Positions 28,876-37,928 of a stretch of 64,000 bases of DNA are shown here, in pieces; the first letter of the stretch is position 1, and every line of letters begins with the position of its first letter. The translations under genes were made by a program, and so were the position numbers. Where the stretch lies: positions 62,001 through 126,000 of the forward strand of contig NZ_BMGM01000002.1 in the NCBI RefSeq assembly GCF_014640195.1. Direction: 5' to 3'. A model generated the notes under the pieces. It was not told the DNA's origin. It made no database searches and worked only from the letters and a program-made list of their open reading frames with translations. The stretch is from Psychroflexus planctonicus (lineage in GTDB: Bacteria > Bacteroidota > Bacteroidia > Flavobacteriales > Flavobacteriaceae).

Positions 28876-29461
28876 ATACTCTACAATTTTAATTTACATT
28901 TTACCATCTACATTAATTTTAATTATTGTAGGGTTTTTTTTAAATACTGATTTTAATGATAGTGAAGAAAGGTTAGAAGTTGCTTCAAGTATTATTGATG
29001 AATCCATAGAATATCATGAAATATTTATCAGTAAGGAAAATAGTAGTGCATATTTTTTTAAAGATTATTTAATTAAAGAAATAACATTTTTTAGTGTTTT
29101 AAGGAGCAAACAAATTAAATATGGTATTCATATAGCTGAAAAATGTAAAAATGATGATTTGAACTCATTAGAAGCACAGATGATAAAACCAATAAACACA
29201 GTGCTACTTGATGATATTTCTCAATATAAATATCATCATGCTTTTGAAATGAAAGACACACATGAAACTTTAGGATTTTTAACTTACATAGGTTTAATAT
29301 TTGTTGTTTTGTTTATCATAAACAAGTCTTTCGGGAAAAATTATAAAAATATTATCAAGTATTATTTCTTGTTTTTTATTGTAATTAATTTTATGATAAA
29401 AGTATTGAATACATCTAATATGGTTAATTTTGAGAATGCTTTTAAATTATGTTTATATTAA
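28868..29461 (+). CDS. membrane protein with two transmembrane segments
   Basis: The 197 residues have an N-terminal membrane helix (about 7-24), a soluble middle, and two hydrophobic stretches near 138-155 and 160-180. No family is recognised. It is translationally coupled to the PsbP-like lipoprotein before it, suggesting a joint envelope function. Confidence 0.65.
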   Translation: MNKYSTILIYILPSTLILIIVGFFLNTDFNDSEERLEVASSIIDESIEYHEIFISKENSSAYFFKDYLIKEITFFSVLRSKQIKYGIHIAEKCKNDDLNSLEAQMIKPINTVLLDDISQYKYHHAFEMKDTHETLGFLTYIGLIFVVLFIINKSFGKNYKNIIKYYFLFFIVINFMIKVLNTSNMVNFENAFKLCLY

Positions 29462-29552
29462 TCCTAAAATCAAAAACTAAATTTTTAAAAAGTTAAATCT
29501 AAATAACAACAAACTATTTTATTAGGCTTTTTAAAAAACAATATCAAAAATT

Positions 29553-30074
29553 ATGCAAAGTCAAAACACTATAAAACTAATTCAAAATCATGGTGAAAAA
29601 CTAAAACTAATTACTCGTTGTTTGAATAGTATAACTAAACATGGTAATATGTCTTATCGGCTGGGTTTAAAAAAAAACTTAAATATTAGCGAAGTTGAGA
29701 AACTATATGCTGATTGGTTATATTTAGTAGAGCGATTTAAAGACCCTGTCGAAAAAGAATTTTTTAATGAAAACTGGTTAAATGCAGGGAATATTTATAT
29801 GGATTTATCTAAAAAAGAAATACCTTTTTTTTATGCTGATTTCTTAATGGATGAAAAAGGAACTTGGATTATAAGAACCATAGGTGATGACATTCAAAGC
29901 TTTGCAGATGAATTAAATAATAATGAAATTAATATTGACATGTATTTTAACCAATTAAATACAGAGTATGAAAAGAAGGTAGAAGAATTTTATAGCGAAA
30001 AATATCAATGGGATATAGACTTAAATGAACCTATTACTGATGAAGATATTAGAGATGTTATGTTTCCTGATTAA
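29553..30074 (+). CDS. unknown soluble protein
   Basis: This is a 173-residue acidic protein with mixed helix and sheet and no signal peptide. It is followed after 12 bp by another unknown gene in the same direction. No motif was recognised. Confidence 0.6.
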   Translation: MQSQNTIKLIQNHGEKLKLITRCLNSITKHGNMSYRLGLKKNLNISEVEKLYADWLYLVERFKDPVEKEFFNENWLNAGNIYMDLSKKEIPFFYADFLMDEKGTWIIRTIGDDIQSFADELNNNEINIDMYFNQLNTEYEKKVEEFYSEKYQWDIDLNEPITDEDIRDVMFPD

Positions 30075-30086
30075 AAGCCCTTATAT

Positions 30087-30878
30087 ATGTTACAAGATAT
30101 AAAAATGATGATTAAAAGCCTTCAAGCTTCTGGCTTCAATAAGGAAGAAATTATAATCAATCTTGGCATTTCTGAAGATGCATTAAATAAACTGCTAGAA
30201 CAACCACCAGAACTAAAAAAAATAGAAAAACAAGATAATTCTAATTCAAAAAGTCCTAAAAAAGAAGATGTAATTTCCCCATCAAACTTAAAAGACTTAC
30301 CTGACGGAGACTTTTCTTTAAATTTTAGTGATGTTCCTGCAAATGAATTAGATGCCAACAAAATTAAAGAAGTGGAACAAAGTATTTCTGCTATTGTCAG
30401 ACTTTTAAATACAGTAGGAAAAACAGATGGAACTTTTACAGATGTATTAAATGAGTTTTTAGCCTATGAATCTATTCCAGTAAAAATGACTACTGGAAAA
30501 GGGCTATCTTATATGATAGAAGCTTGGAAAAATCTAAACAAAAAATATGGTAAAAAAGGAACCCCTGTTTTTGAAAAAGGAGAAATTCAATCCATACAAG
30601 ATAAGTTTAAAACTCTAATGCAAAATAGTAATAGTGTTCAAGAAGCTTTAGAAAAAAGAAGAATTGAAGGTATTAAAGAAAGTACAGCTACTATTGACCC
30701 TACACAAGAAAATGTAGGCAATAAAACTAAGAAGTCAGACCAAGTTAAACTAGACCAAGAAGCTAATAAGGATAATATTGAAAAAGTAAATCCTAAAGCT
30801 GTAAAAAAAGATGATAAAGGTATTGCAGTAAAAGAAACCAAAGAAGCTAAGAAAGGTCAAGCACCTAGATTAGATTAG
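30087..30878 (+). CDS. unknown protein with disordered, lysine-rich tail
   Basis: The 263 residues show a short helical N-terminal part with a possible HTH-like stretch (SGFNKEEIIINLGISEDALNKLL, about 15-36), a central folded segment (about 85-180), and a Lys/Glu-rich low-complexity tail from about 190. The HTH-like reading is weak. It is cotranscribed with the gene before it. Confidence 0.55.
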   Translation: MLQDIKMMIKSLQASGFNKEEIIINLGISEDALNKLLEQPPELKKIEKQDNSNSKSPKKEDVISPSNLKDLPDGDFSLNFSDVPANELDANKIKEVEQSISAIVRLLNTVGKTDGTFTDVLNEFLAYESIPVKMTTGKGLSYMIEAWKNLNKKYGKKGTPVFEKGEIQSIQDKFKTLMQNSNSVQEALEKRRIEGIKESTATIDPTQENVGNKTKKSDQVKLDQEANKDNIEKVNPKAVKKDDKGIAVKETKEAKKGQAPRLD

Positions 30879-30884
30879 CTTACA

Positions 30885-30990
30885 TTGTCTTATAAAAGAA
30901 AGTACAATGAAAATGGAGAGCTAATTACTAAGACTGACGATTTTGTAAAAACTCAAAAAACTGATAATGAATATAGATACTACCAATTAT
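30885..30990 (+). pseudogene. possible 5' remnant of a gene cut off by the helicase gene
   Basis: A frame with a TTG start (SYKRKYNENGELITKTDDFV and on) runs in step with the genes before it but is overtaken at 30995 by the helicase gene on the other strand. It may be a gene truncated when the helicase block was inserted. Confidence 0.3.
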
Positions 30991-30994
30991 TATT

Positions 30995-33900
30995 TTATAA
31001 ATTATCTGACCAATATTCAATTTTGTCTGGGTTTATAATAAATTCAGACATTCTTTCAATATTGAATATTCTGTCATCTTCACGCATATAACAATATCCA
31101 ATAACACATAAAGAATCACCTACAGTTTTAAAACCTGATGGTTTAATTGTTCTTAAACTTTTTACACCACCATCAAATTGTATCGATTTATGATAAGAGA
31201 ACTTAATATCTAAATTTGAACTAATAGCAATTTTGATATATTCTTCAATAACACTAATTTTTGTTGAATTAATAACCTTCTCTGAAGTGTTTAAAGTTTT
31301 GGATGCATAATCTATCAGTTTATTCTTGAATGTAATAGCAGTATCATTATCTGAATTTACACTCAACTCTTTATTTATGTATTCAAAAGATAACCCTATT
31401 TTTTTCTTTTTGAAATGTGCAACGGACAAAAAATAATTGATATGATTTTGATTAGGTTTTAGTTCATTATAAATAAGCCAAGAATCAATTGCTTCATTTT
31501 CAAGGTTAAGTTTTAATAAAACAATACCCTGCCAAAAAAATGCAATCGCATTTGAATTGTCTAAATTAATAGAAAGAGAAAAGTGTTCCTTGGCTTCGCC
31601 AAATTGTTCATTTTGCTGATATGCTCTTGCTAAATTATATTGAACTTTAGCATTGTCACTTTCAATTTCTAATGACTTTAAATAGTATTTAATTGCATTT
31701 TCATAATCTTTTTTATCTGATAATTCATTAGCAACTGTTGTTAAATCTTCAGCTTCAATTTTTTTAGCATAGTTACAATAGTGGAAGTTATTACATGCAT
31801 AAAAATATCCATAAGGCCCTTTTCTTTCAATCAATTTACCATTATCACACCAACCACATTTTAAAGAAGTGATTGGTTCATCTGCTTCTATTTCTGTTAC
31901 AAATTTTGAAGGGTATTCATAGCTTGTTAGTATATGTACATGCTTTTTAGCTCTTGTCATTGCTACATAAAACAAACGTCTTTCTTCACCATTTGGAAAT
32001 TGGTCAGCTTTCGATAATAAGAAGTTCAACAAAGAATCATCTGATATTTCAGAAGGAAAACCATAAGTTCCTGAATTACCATTTAGGATAATGATATAAT
32101 CTGCTTCTAAACCTTTTGATGTATGAACTGTAAGAAAGTTTATTTGATGATTATGATTGTCTTTAAATATGTAGTCATATTTATTGTTTAGCTTATTGTA
32201 TTGTTTTGAGATATTTTGAGAATCATCTATAATACGTTTTTCAAAATCATAACGCCCTAAAAGTAATATTGAAACTTTATTGTCTTTTTCCTTCTTATTA
32301 ATTACATCAAGAGCTTTGTTTAATACTTTAAATGCTTCATTACCATTTCTTTCAGCATCGTTGTATTTGTGAATGGTTAATGGATTTAATTTTGATTGTT
32401 TATTACTTTTTAAGGATTTTTCAATTTGATTTGGGTTCTTTAAAATAAAGTTACTTGAAAGGTCTATTAGTTTATTATCAAACCTATAAGTATGCTCTAT
32501 ATAAGATTTGTTTGTTTTCCTTTTAAAATCTTTTATTGTAGAAGTTTCAAAATATTCTGAAAAACCTGTAAAGACCCCTATATCACTACCTGCAAAACGA
32601 TAAATAGACTGCCAATCATCACCAACACAAAATAATTTAGTATTAGGTTTTTGGTCTAATAATGCTTTAATTAATTGGTATCTTGATTGAGATATATCTT
32701 GAAATTCATCAATAATAATGTATTTGTATGATGACGAAAATTGACTGTTTGAAATTAAAGTAGTAGCCTTATTAATCATATCGCTAAAATCAATTTCATT
32801 ATGTTCTTTTAAATAGTTTTCATAATTCTTTAAAATAGGTTCAAATAAGTTCAAAAATAACGTTGCCCTCTGATTATCTTCCTGTTTAGCTCTAAATAAA
32901 AGATTACTAATAGATTCATTATTAGATTTAAACAACACTAAAAAGGTGTTGAGTAACTGTGTGAATTTATCTATATCTTCAGGTGTATTTTCTTGTATAT
33001 AATCCCAAATTTCATTATCTGACATTGGGTTAAATTCTACACCTTCATTTTCTAATTTATCCTGTAGATTAGATAATAAAATTCCTTTTTTCTGTTCCCA
33101 GGAATACGTTTCAATAAGTGTAGTGCCATTATATTGATGTTCATTTCTTTTCCAAGCAATACCATAATTATAAACTTGTTTTGCAGATATTCCTTCCTTA
33201 CCCTTAAACCAATCTGGAACATTATTATTTTCATCAATACCAAAATGTTCTATATAAATATTGTATTCAGGCAAATAGAAATCAGGTTTATATTGTCCGA
33301 ACTTTTTACTTGCTGTTTTGTATTGGTAACTTTCTTCGTATTTGTATTCAATATTATTTCTAAATAAAAAATTTGCAATAAATACTTCTTCCTGACTTTT
33401 AAACCTTTCACGGTATTTTATTTCTACACCATCTTTAGTTTTTCTTCTTATCATTTTATATCCTTCAAGTTTTTGCTCTTTAAGATAATTTTGATGTTCT
33501 GAATCTGACTTAAAATCGTGAATGTCTTTATATGGTTTTAAATAATATGCTAAAAAGTCTATTAGATTATTAAAGTAAGGATCATTTGATTTGGCATCTG
33601 AAATAAAAGATGAAAGAAGTTGTAATATTTCCTTTTGTGATAAACCAAAAATAGATGGTTTCTCATTTGTGGATTCTGCAATAATATCTAATCCTAATTT
33701 ATGAAATGTTTTTACTGGTAACGAAATATCCATTTTATTTTGGATTCTTTCAGTCATTTCATCAGCAGATTTCCGAGTAAAAGAAATAAGCAATATTTCT
33801 TTTGGATTCACTCTTAACCTTTTGGTCAAATATTGAACCTTCCCTGCTATTGTTAAGGTTTTACCAGAACCCGCACCTGCAATAATCAAATTATTATCTT

Positions 33901-34393
33901 CGTTTACTACAATTGCATGTCTTTGTTGTGCATCTAATGATTTACCTTCAACATCACTTAATAAACCATCTACTTTTTCAAGTTCCTTTCTAATAAAAAT
34001 ATTATTTCTAACCTTTATTAAATCCTTAAAATTTGAGTATTCTGAAATAAAAGTATCAATAAGTCTTATTTCTTCTTGAAAGGCTGGTAAGTCAGCATAG
34101 TCAGTGATTTTTAACTTATTAAATAAAGCTGAATAATTAGAAGTAAAATTATAAGCATCGTAATTTGATAGATACTTACTTTTATTACATAATTTAGTAA
34201 AAGAAAGATTGAATTGTTTGATTTCGGTTAATTGTTTTTGAAGGCTTTTTTTACGTTTTTCACATTTTAGTAAATACTCTGCTCTACGTTGTCTCTTTTC
34301 ATCTTCAAGCCTTTTTTGCTTTTTGGCATATGAATGAATTAAAACCAAAATAGATGTTAGAATAATAGTGCCTAATACAATATAGCCTAGCAT
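30995..34393 (-). CDS. membrane-anchored UvrD-type helicase with embedded nuclease-like segment, zinc ribbon and TPRs
   Basis: The 1132 residues run: one N-terminal membrane helix (about 3-20), coiled coil, Walker A AGAGSGKT (172-179), then an insertion (about 310-440) with EE at 335-336, PDFYLP (D371) and IEHFG (E382), a pattern of PD-(D/E)xK or Vsr-like nucleases. Next come the Walker B/UvrD motif IIIDEFQDISQSR, TVHTSKGLEADYIIILNG and LFYVAMTRAKK. A CxxC...C...C zinc ribbon follows (SLKCGWCDNG, YACNNFHYC), then several TPRs. The order resembles Helicase IV-like proteins. In a defence island it may degrade or sense foreign DNA; that is inference. Confidence 0.85.
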   Translation of the reverse strand: MLGYIVLGTIILTSILVLIHSYAKKQKRLEDEKRQRRAEYLLKCEKRKKSLQKQLTEIKQFNLSFTKLCNKSKYLSNYDAYNFTSNYSALFNKLKITDYADLPAFQEEIRLIDTFISEYSNFKDLIKVRNNIFIRKELEKVDGLLSDVEGKSLDAQQRHAIVVNEDNNLIIAGAGSGKTLTIAGKVQYLTKRLRVNPKEILLISFTRKSADEMTERIQNKMDISLPVKTFHKLGLDIIAESTNEKPSIFGLSQKEILQLLSSFISDAKSNDPYFNNLIDFLAYYLKPYKDIHDFKSDSEHQNYLKEQKLEGYKMIRRKTKDGVEIKYRERFKSQEEVFIANFLFRNNIEYKYEESYQYKTASKKFGQYKPDFYLPEYNIYIEHFGIDENNNVPDWFKGKEGISAKQVYNYGIAWKRNEHQYNGTTLIETYSWEQKKGILLSNLQDKLENEGVEFNPMSDNEIWDYIQENTPEDIDKFTQLLNTFLVLFKSNNESISNLLFRAKQEDNQRATLFLNLFEPILKNYENYLKEHNEIDFSDMINKATTLISNSQFSSSYKYIIIDEFQDISQSRYQLIKALLDQKPNTKLFCVGDDWQSIYRFAGSDIGVFTGFSEYFETSTIKDFKRKTNKSYIEHTYRFDNKLIDLSSNFILKNPNQIEKSLKSNKQSKLNPLTIHKYNDAERNGNEAFKVLNKALDVINKKEKDNKVSILLLGRYDFEKRIIDDSQNISKQYNKLNNKYDYIFKDNHNHQINFLTVHTSKGLEADYIIILNGNSGTYGFPSEISDDSLLNFLLSKADQFPNGEERRLFYVAMTRAKKHVHILTSYEYPSKFVTEIEADEPITSLKCGWCDNGKLIERKGPYGYFYACNNFHYCNYAKKIEAEDLTTVANELSDKKDYENAIKYYLKSLEIESDNAKVQYNLARAYQQNEQFGEAKEHFSLSINLDNSNAIAFFWQGIVLLKLNLENEAIDSWLIYNELKPNQNHINYFLSVAHFKKKKIGLSFEYINKELSVNSDNDTAITFKNKLIDYASKTLNTSEKVINSTKISVIEEYIKIAISSNLDIKFSYHKSIQFDGGVKSLRTIKPSGFKTVGDSLCVIGYCYMREDDRIFNIERMSEFIINPDKIEYWSDNL

Positions 34394-34499
34394 AGATTAA
34401 TATTAAGATTAAAAAATTCTAATTTTGAAAATGTTTTTTTTATAATCTTTTAATAAATTGAATAGGAAAATTCATTTATTTATAAAATTAAAAGTATAA

Positions 34500-34799
34500 A
34501 TTTTTTAACAGATAAGACTTTAACTTTTAAAATAACTTTAATTCCTGCAACTTCATTAAACAGTTGGTTAGTATCAAATGTGACAAATATGGCTAGAATG
34601 CTTTCTAGTACAAATCTTTCTGACCAATCTCTAAACAATTGGGATATTTTAAATGTAACAGATAGGTAAAACATGTTTAGGGATGCGCTAAGTTTTACGG
34701 AAACAGTAGAAGATGTACCCGAAGCACCAATTCATTATTTAGTACCATTAGCTTTTTTTACATGAGCTTATCTTGGAATTAAAAGGCTAAAGAATAATT
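34500..34799 (+). pseudogene. decayed BspA/DUF285-type surface protein gene end
   Basis: One frame reads SWLVSNVTNMARML, then SLNNWDILNVTD, an in-frame stop, then NMFRDALSF, then PEAPIHYLVPLAFF, a second stop and AYLGIKRLK. WDxxNVTxMxxMF is the DUF285 repeat, and the end looks like a sorting-type tail (PLxxLAYLG). With no usable start and two stops, it is a remnant. Confidence 0.65.
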
Positions 34800-34825
34800 A
34801 GTAAGGGTTTAAACTAATCTAAAAC

Positions 34826-34858
34826 AAAAAGCAGCACTTTCAAGGGGTGCTGCTTTTT
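34826..34858 (+). terminator. rho-independent terminator after the DUF285 remnant
   Basis: The stem AAAAAGCAGCAC/GTGCTGCTTTTT is followed by T residues. It would have ended the intact surface-protein gene. Confidence 0.85.
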
Positions 34859-34906
34859 AAATAAAATTGTCCAAGATTAAAATCACCTAACCTAAATTAA
34901 ATTCAC

Positions 34907-34936
34907 GCTTACGGACGAATCCTTTCGTGTGGTAAT
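34907..34936. repeat. palindromic element, copy inside the island
   Basis: The core ACGAATCCTTTCGTGTGGTA is shared with 63201-63230 and, in shortened form, with 62133-62160. It lies at the border between the decayed surface gene and the cassette-like region. Confidence 0.7.
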
Positions 34937-34953
34937 ATAGATTTATTGGGTTA

Positions 34954-35020
34954 TCCTGTTTTATTTTGTGGTTTATGAATATATTTATGCTATTATTAAT
35001 TGTTATAGCCCATTTAAAAA
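34954..35020 (+). promoter_or_regulatory. conserved upstream/junction element, copy A
   Basis: The stretch TCCTGTTTTATTTTGTGG, TTTATGAATATATTTA and then ATTAATTGTTATAGCC aligns over about 60 bases with 37855-37915 (copy B), and its middle with 27245-27262 (copy C). Each copy lies just before a start codon. It may carry both a promoter and a cassette recombination core. Confidence 0.5.
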
Positions 35021-35028
35021 AACACAGT

Positions 35029-35622
35029 ATGACAAATATTTCAACACTTGAGCGACTGACAAAAGAAAATCCACTTGACTATGGGTATTGGAACGACCTT
35101 GGTATTGAGTATAAAAAACAAGGACGACAAAAAGACGCAATCATTTCATATTTGAATGGCGTAAATGCAATTTTTCAAAGCATTTATCTACAACTGAAAA
35201 ATTCAAAAGACAATGAATTTTTTGGGGTTGAAAGTTTAGGGGATAAAGCAAATCATAAGTTTTGGTTGGACAGAGTAATAGACTGCATTACAGCATATTC
35301 TAAGGCGGATGGAGTTTCAAATATTAGATTCCCAAACGGACAAACAGCAATCAAGTTTTCCGACCAAATAACTTATGGTGGACTTCTTTTCTTTGACCAA
35401 GAAAATATAAGATATGTCTTACCAAACTTGATTCACACATTTGCCGACTGTTTGACTTGGAACAAAATTTATTCGACCTATTTAAACAACATTGGAGTGG
35501 CATATGCCGAAAAGGGTGATAATGACAAAGCAAGGGAATATTTTAGAGAATCAATTGCATTTACACCTAAAGGAACAGATTATCCCAATCCAATAATTGG
35601 ACTTAGAGAACTAAAAGATTAA
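35029..35622 (+). CDS. TPR-like protein of unknown function
   Basis: The start is placed at the ATG at 35029 (MTNISTLERL); the longer frame reads through the conserved upstream element. The 197-residue product has TPR-like units at its N-terminus (WNDLGIEYKKQGRQKDAIISYLNG) and C-terminus (YLNNIGVAYAEKGDNDKAREYFRES). The middle is unique. It lies 4 bp before the next gene, so both form one unit. Confidence 0.7.
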   Translation: MTNISTLERLTKENPLDYGYWNDLGIEYKKQGRQKDAIISYLNGVNAIFQSIYLQLKNSKDNEFFGVESLGDKANHKFWLDRVIDCITAYSKADGVSNIRFPNGQTAIKFSDQITYGGLLFFDQENIRYVLPNLIHTFADCLTWNKIYSTYLNNIGVAYAEKGDNDKAREYFRESIAFTPKGTDYPNPIIGLRELKD

Positions 35623-35626
35623 TAAA

Positions 35627-36313
35627 ATGAGTGACCAAGACGATATATTTAAAAAATTCGCAGAAGCGGAAAAAAGAGCAGGAAAAAATGTTGACCCAAA
35701 AGACTTGTTGACTAAACAAGAGATACACGAATTTGGAATAGACATTATTTATAAATATGCTCAACAAGAAGGATTTGAAGTGGTTGACGGAACGACAGAC
35801 CTCAATCAAAATCCTCAACTTGTCCTTAAAAAAAACGGCCAGCTTTATTTCGTAATGATTAAAACGGGTCCAGCCGATGGAACTCATTTAACTTATGATA
35901 GAGATTTAGCAATGCAGATTTTTAATAGTGCAAATCCCCACAATGCCAAAGTTTTATTTGCAGGAGTCGGCTTAAGATGCGTTGGCTATGGGTCAGCATT
36001 GGTCAGAAATAAAGGTTTTCAAATTGACTTTAGGGGATTTGAAGACATAGAGTCTGTATCACTAAATCCTGAAGAATTATTGGCGTTTGACCAGTATAGA
36101 AGAATAAAATGGAATCTTGACAATAATAAAAAACCAAAACCTGAAGTAGTTGAACGAGTAAAGAATTGGATTGCTGAAAATGAAAACTCAATTATTGTCA
36201 GAAAATTAAAAAACAAGGAAATTGTTAACGTGCCAGACCTAAATTTAAATATAGATTATAAAGTTGTTACAGACTTAATGACTTTATTTCCAAACCAAAT
36301 ATTTGACGAATAA
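35627..36313 (+). CDS. unknown protein paired with the TPR-like gene
   Basis: The 228 residues include a segment NPQLVLKKNGQLYFVMIKTG (about 62-81) whose strand-turn-strand with a lysine recalls restriction-like folds, but the acidic residues needed are not clear, so no nuclease is claimed. It ends just before an attC-like element. Confidence 0.55.
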   Translation: MSDQDDIFKKFAEAEKRAGKNVDPKDLLTKQEIHEFGIDIIYKYAQQEGFEVVDGTTDLNQNPQLVLKKNGQLYFVMIKTGPADGTHLTYDRDLAMQIFNSANPHNAKVLFAGVGLRCVGYGSALVRNKGFQIDFRGFEDIESVSLNPEELLAFDQYRRIKWNLDNNKKPKPEVVERVKNWIAENENSIIVRKLKNKEIVNVPDLNLNIDYKVVTDLMTLFPNQIFDE

Positions 36314-36320
36314 TAAAAAA

Positions 36321-36458
36321 ACGGGCTATAACAGCGTATAACAAAAATGGCGAGATTTGTGCTGAAACGAGAGTTTTGTGTATTTTTAGATATTATAAGT
36401 TTAACCGAAAAACTTACGCATTTTAAGTCGCTACTTTCGTTATGTGCGAGACGTTAAA
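36321..36458. repeat. attC-like imperfect palindrome
   Basis: The outer arms ATAACAGCGTATAAC (36328-36342) and GTTATGTGCGAGACGTTA (36439-36456) are inversely related, with further partial pairing between GGCGAG and GTCGCT inside. Elements of this wording and size are dispersed in Bacteroidota genomes between small gene units, as far as I recall. It separates two unrelated gene units. Confidence 0.5.
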
Positions 36459-36476
36459 ATTTAAAACTATATTAAA

Positions 36477-36995
36477 ATGAAAAAAACATTATTATTTATA
36501 TCATTTACATTGATTACAACCATCTGTTTTGGACAGAATTTATTTTTTATTGGTGATAATTCCTACCCTTGCACTGAAGCAGTAACTTTATATTCTAATA
36601 GAACTGACAAAAGTATATATTTGGATATTGTATTTGCAAAAGATAATGAAAAAGGGTTTTTAGTATTAAGTACGCAATCTAGAGATGGAAGTGTAAGAAT
36701 TAAAGATAAATTATTAATTTATCTAGATGATGGTTCGGTAATTACTTGTTTAGACAGAAATATTTTTGACAACGTAGATTTTATTGCCACAACAGTTTAT
36801 TACTTAACTAAAGAAGAATTAAAAAAAATGAAAACCAGCAATATTAATACAATACGTTTTTCAATAAAATGTAGTGATTGTTTGCATTCATCAGAAGAAG
36901 GTGATTTTTCGGCAACAAATAAGGCATCCAATAAAAGTTATTCAAAAAAAGAGAAAATTGACTTCACAAGTATCGTCAAAAATCTGTTTAATTAA
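36477..36995 (+). CDS. exported protein of unknown function
   Basis: The 172-residue product has a signal peptide (MKKTLLFISFTLITTICFG). The mature part is beta-rich with three cysteines. It begins 19 bp after the attC-like element, as expected for a one-gene cassette. No family is recognised. Confidence 0.65.
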   Translation: MKKTLLFISFTLITTICFGQNLFFIGDNSYPCTEAVTLYSNRTDKSIYLDIVFAKDNEKGFLVLSTQSRDGSVRIKDKLLIYLDDGSVITCLDRNIFDNVDFIATTVYYLTKEELKKMKTSNINTIRFSIKCSDCLHSSEEGDFSATNKASNKSYSKKEKIDFTSIVKNLFN

Positions 36996-37047
36996 ATTTT
37001 AATTTATAAAATGATAATTAACGGAATTATATTAAGCTAATTATAGT

Positions 37048-37379
37048 TTTAAAATAATAAAATAGAAATATCAGAATGTGTAAACTATTATATAAAAAAA
37101 GAAAAACAAAGTGGGCAATACATCTTTGTTCAAAAAGGAGCTACAAAACCAACTAAACAGCAATACACAGAATTAGTTGGGATAACAAGAATATCAGAAA
37201 TAAAACTTTTAGATAAAATTGACATTGGCTCTTATAATTATGCTATTTGCAAAATTAGTCCCACACCATATTTATCAAATAATGAAAGGGAAGGCATTAT
37301 ATTTAAGTATACTGATGCTAAATTTATTGAGCAAGTTACCGAAGACCCTGAATCAGTGAATTTGGGTTGGTGGTCTTAA
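37048..37379 (+). pseudogene. 5'-truncated gene fragment
   Basis: An open frame of about 110 codons without an ATG start reads SGQYIFVQKGATKPTKQQY, then LVGITRISEIKLLDKIDIG, and ends VNLGWWS before TAA. The even codon use looks like real protein, but the start is lost. Confidence 0.45.
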
Positions 37380-37427
37380 TACAATAAATAGATTATTAGC
37401 TACATGAAAAGGTTAGAACTAGCACTT

Positions 37428-37448
37428 TAACGGTCGTAATATCCGTTA
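37428..37448. repeat. small hairpin with a GTTAGTC end
   Basis: TAACGG and CCGTTA pair around a 9-base loop, and GTTAGTC fits the integron core GTTRRRY. The rest of 37380-37928 has only a short coding-like scrap (about 37680-37770, ERAEKLAFKFYDEID) and the junction element. Confidence 0.35.
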
Positions 37449-37854
37449 GTCATATTGGAGCCATTTGTTAATCATTATAGCAATTTAAAAGCTAATGGCT
37501 AATACCTAACCCCAAATTAAATTTCCACATTTTACATTAATTTCATACATTTAAAATCTAATATTATCATCCATAAACACCAATTAATGGGAATTAAGCT
37601 TAAAAAGTCATTTTTACGTACTATAAAAATTAAAAACCTATCAAAATAGATTGAAATGACTATTTACAGAGAGCAGAAAAACTAGCTTTTAAATTCTATG
37701 ACGAAATCGATACATGCCAGGAAGAAGAAAACGAACAATACTTCTCACCAAGTATTATATAGTTTCGAAAGCATTAGCATCGTAAAAAATATCCTTTATT
37801 AACACCAGAATAACTAAATTATTAAATAACTGTTTTTATGATATTAATTAAATT

Positions 37855-37915
37855 GTCCTGTCCTCAAATTATGGTTTATAAATATATTTACCTTTATATT
37901 AAACGTTGGACATAA
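37855..37915 (+). promoter_or_regulatory. conserved upstream/junction element, copy B
   Basis: It aligns with 34954-35020: TCCTGT, GGTTTATAAATATATTTAC, then ATTAAACGTTGGAC. The GTTGGAC fits the integron attC core GTTRRRY. It ends 14 bp before the next start codon. Confidence 0.5.
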
Positions 37916-37928
37916 TTTTGAAAATTAA

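Noticed and set aside
37050-37379. Intact gene at this place
   Set aside because: No ATG, GTG or TTG with a sensible context precedes the conserved-looking part; it is kept as a fragment.
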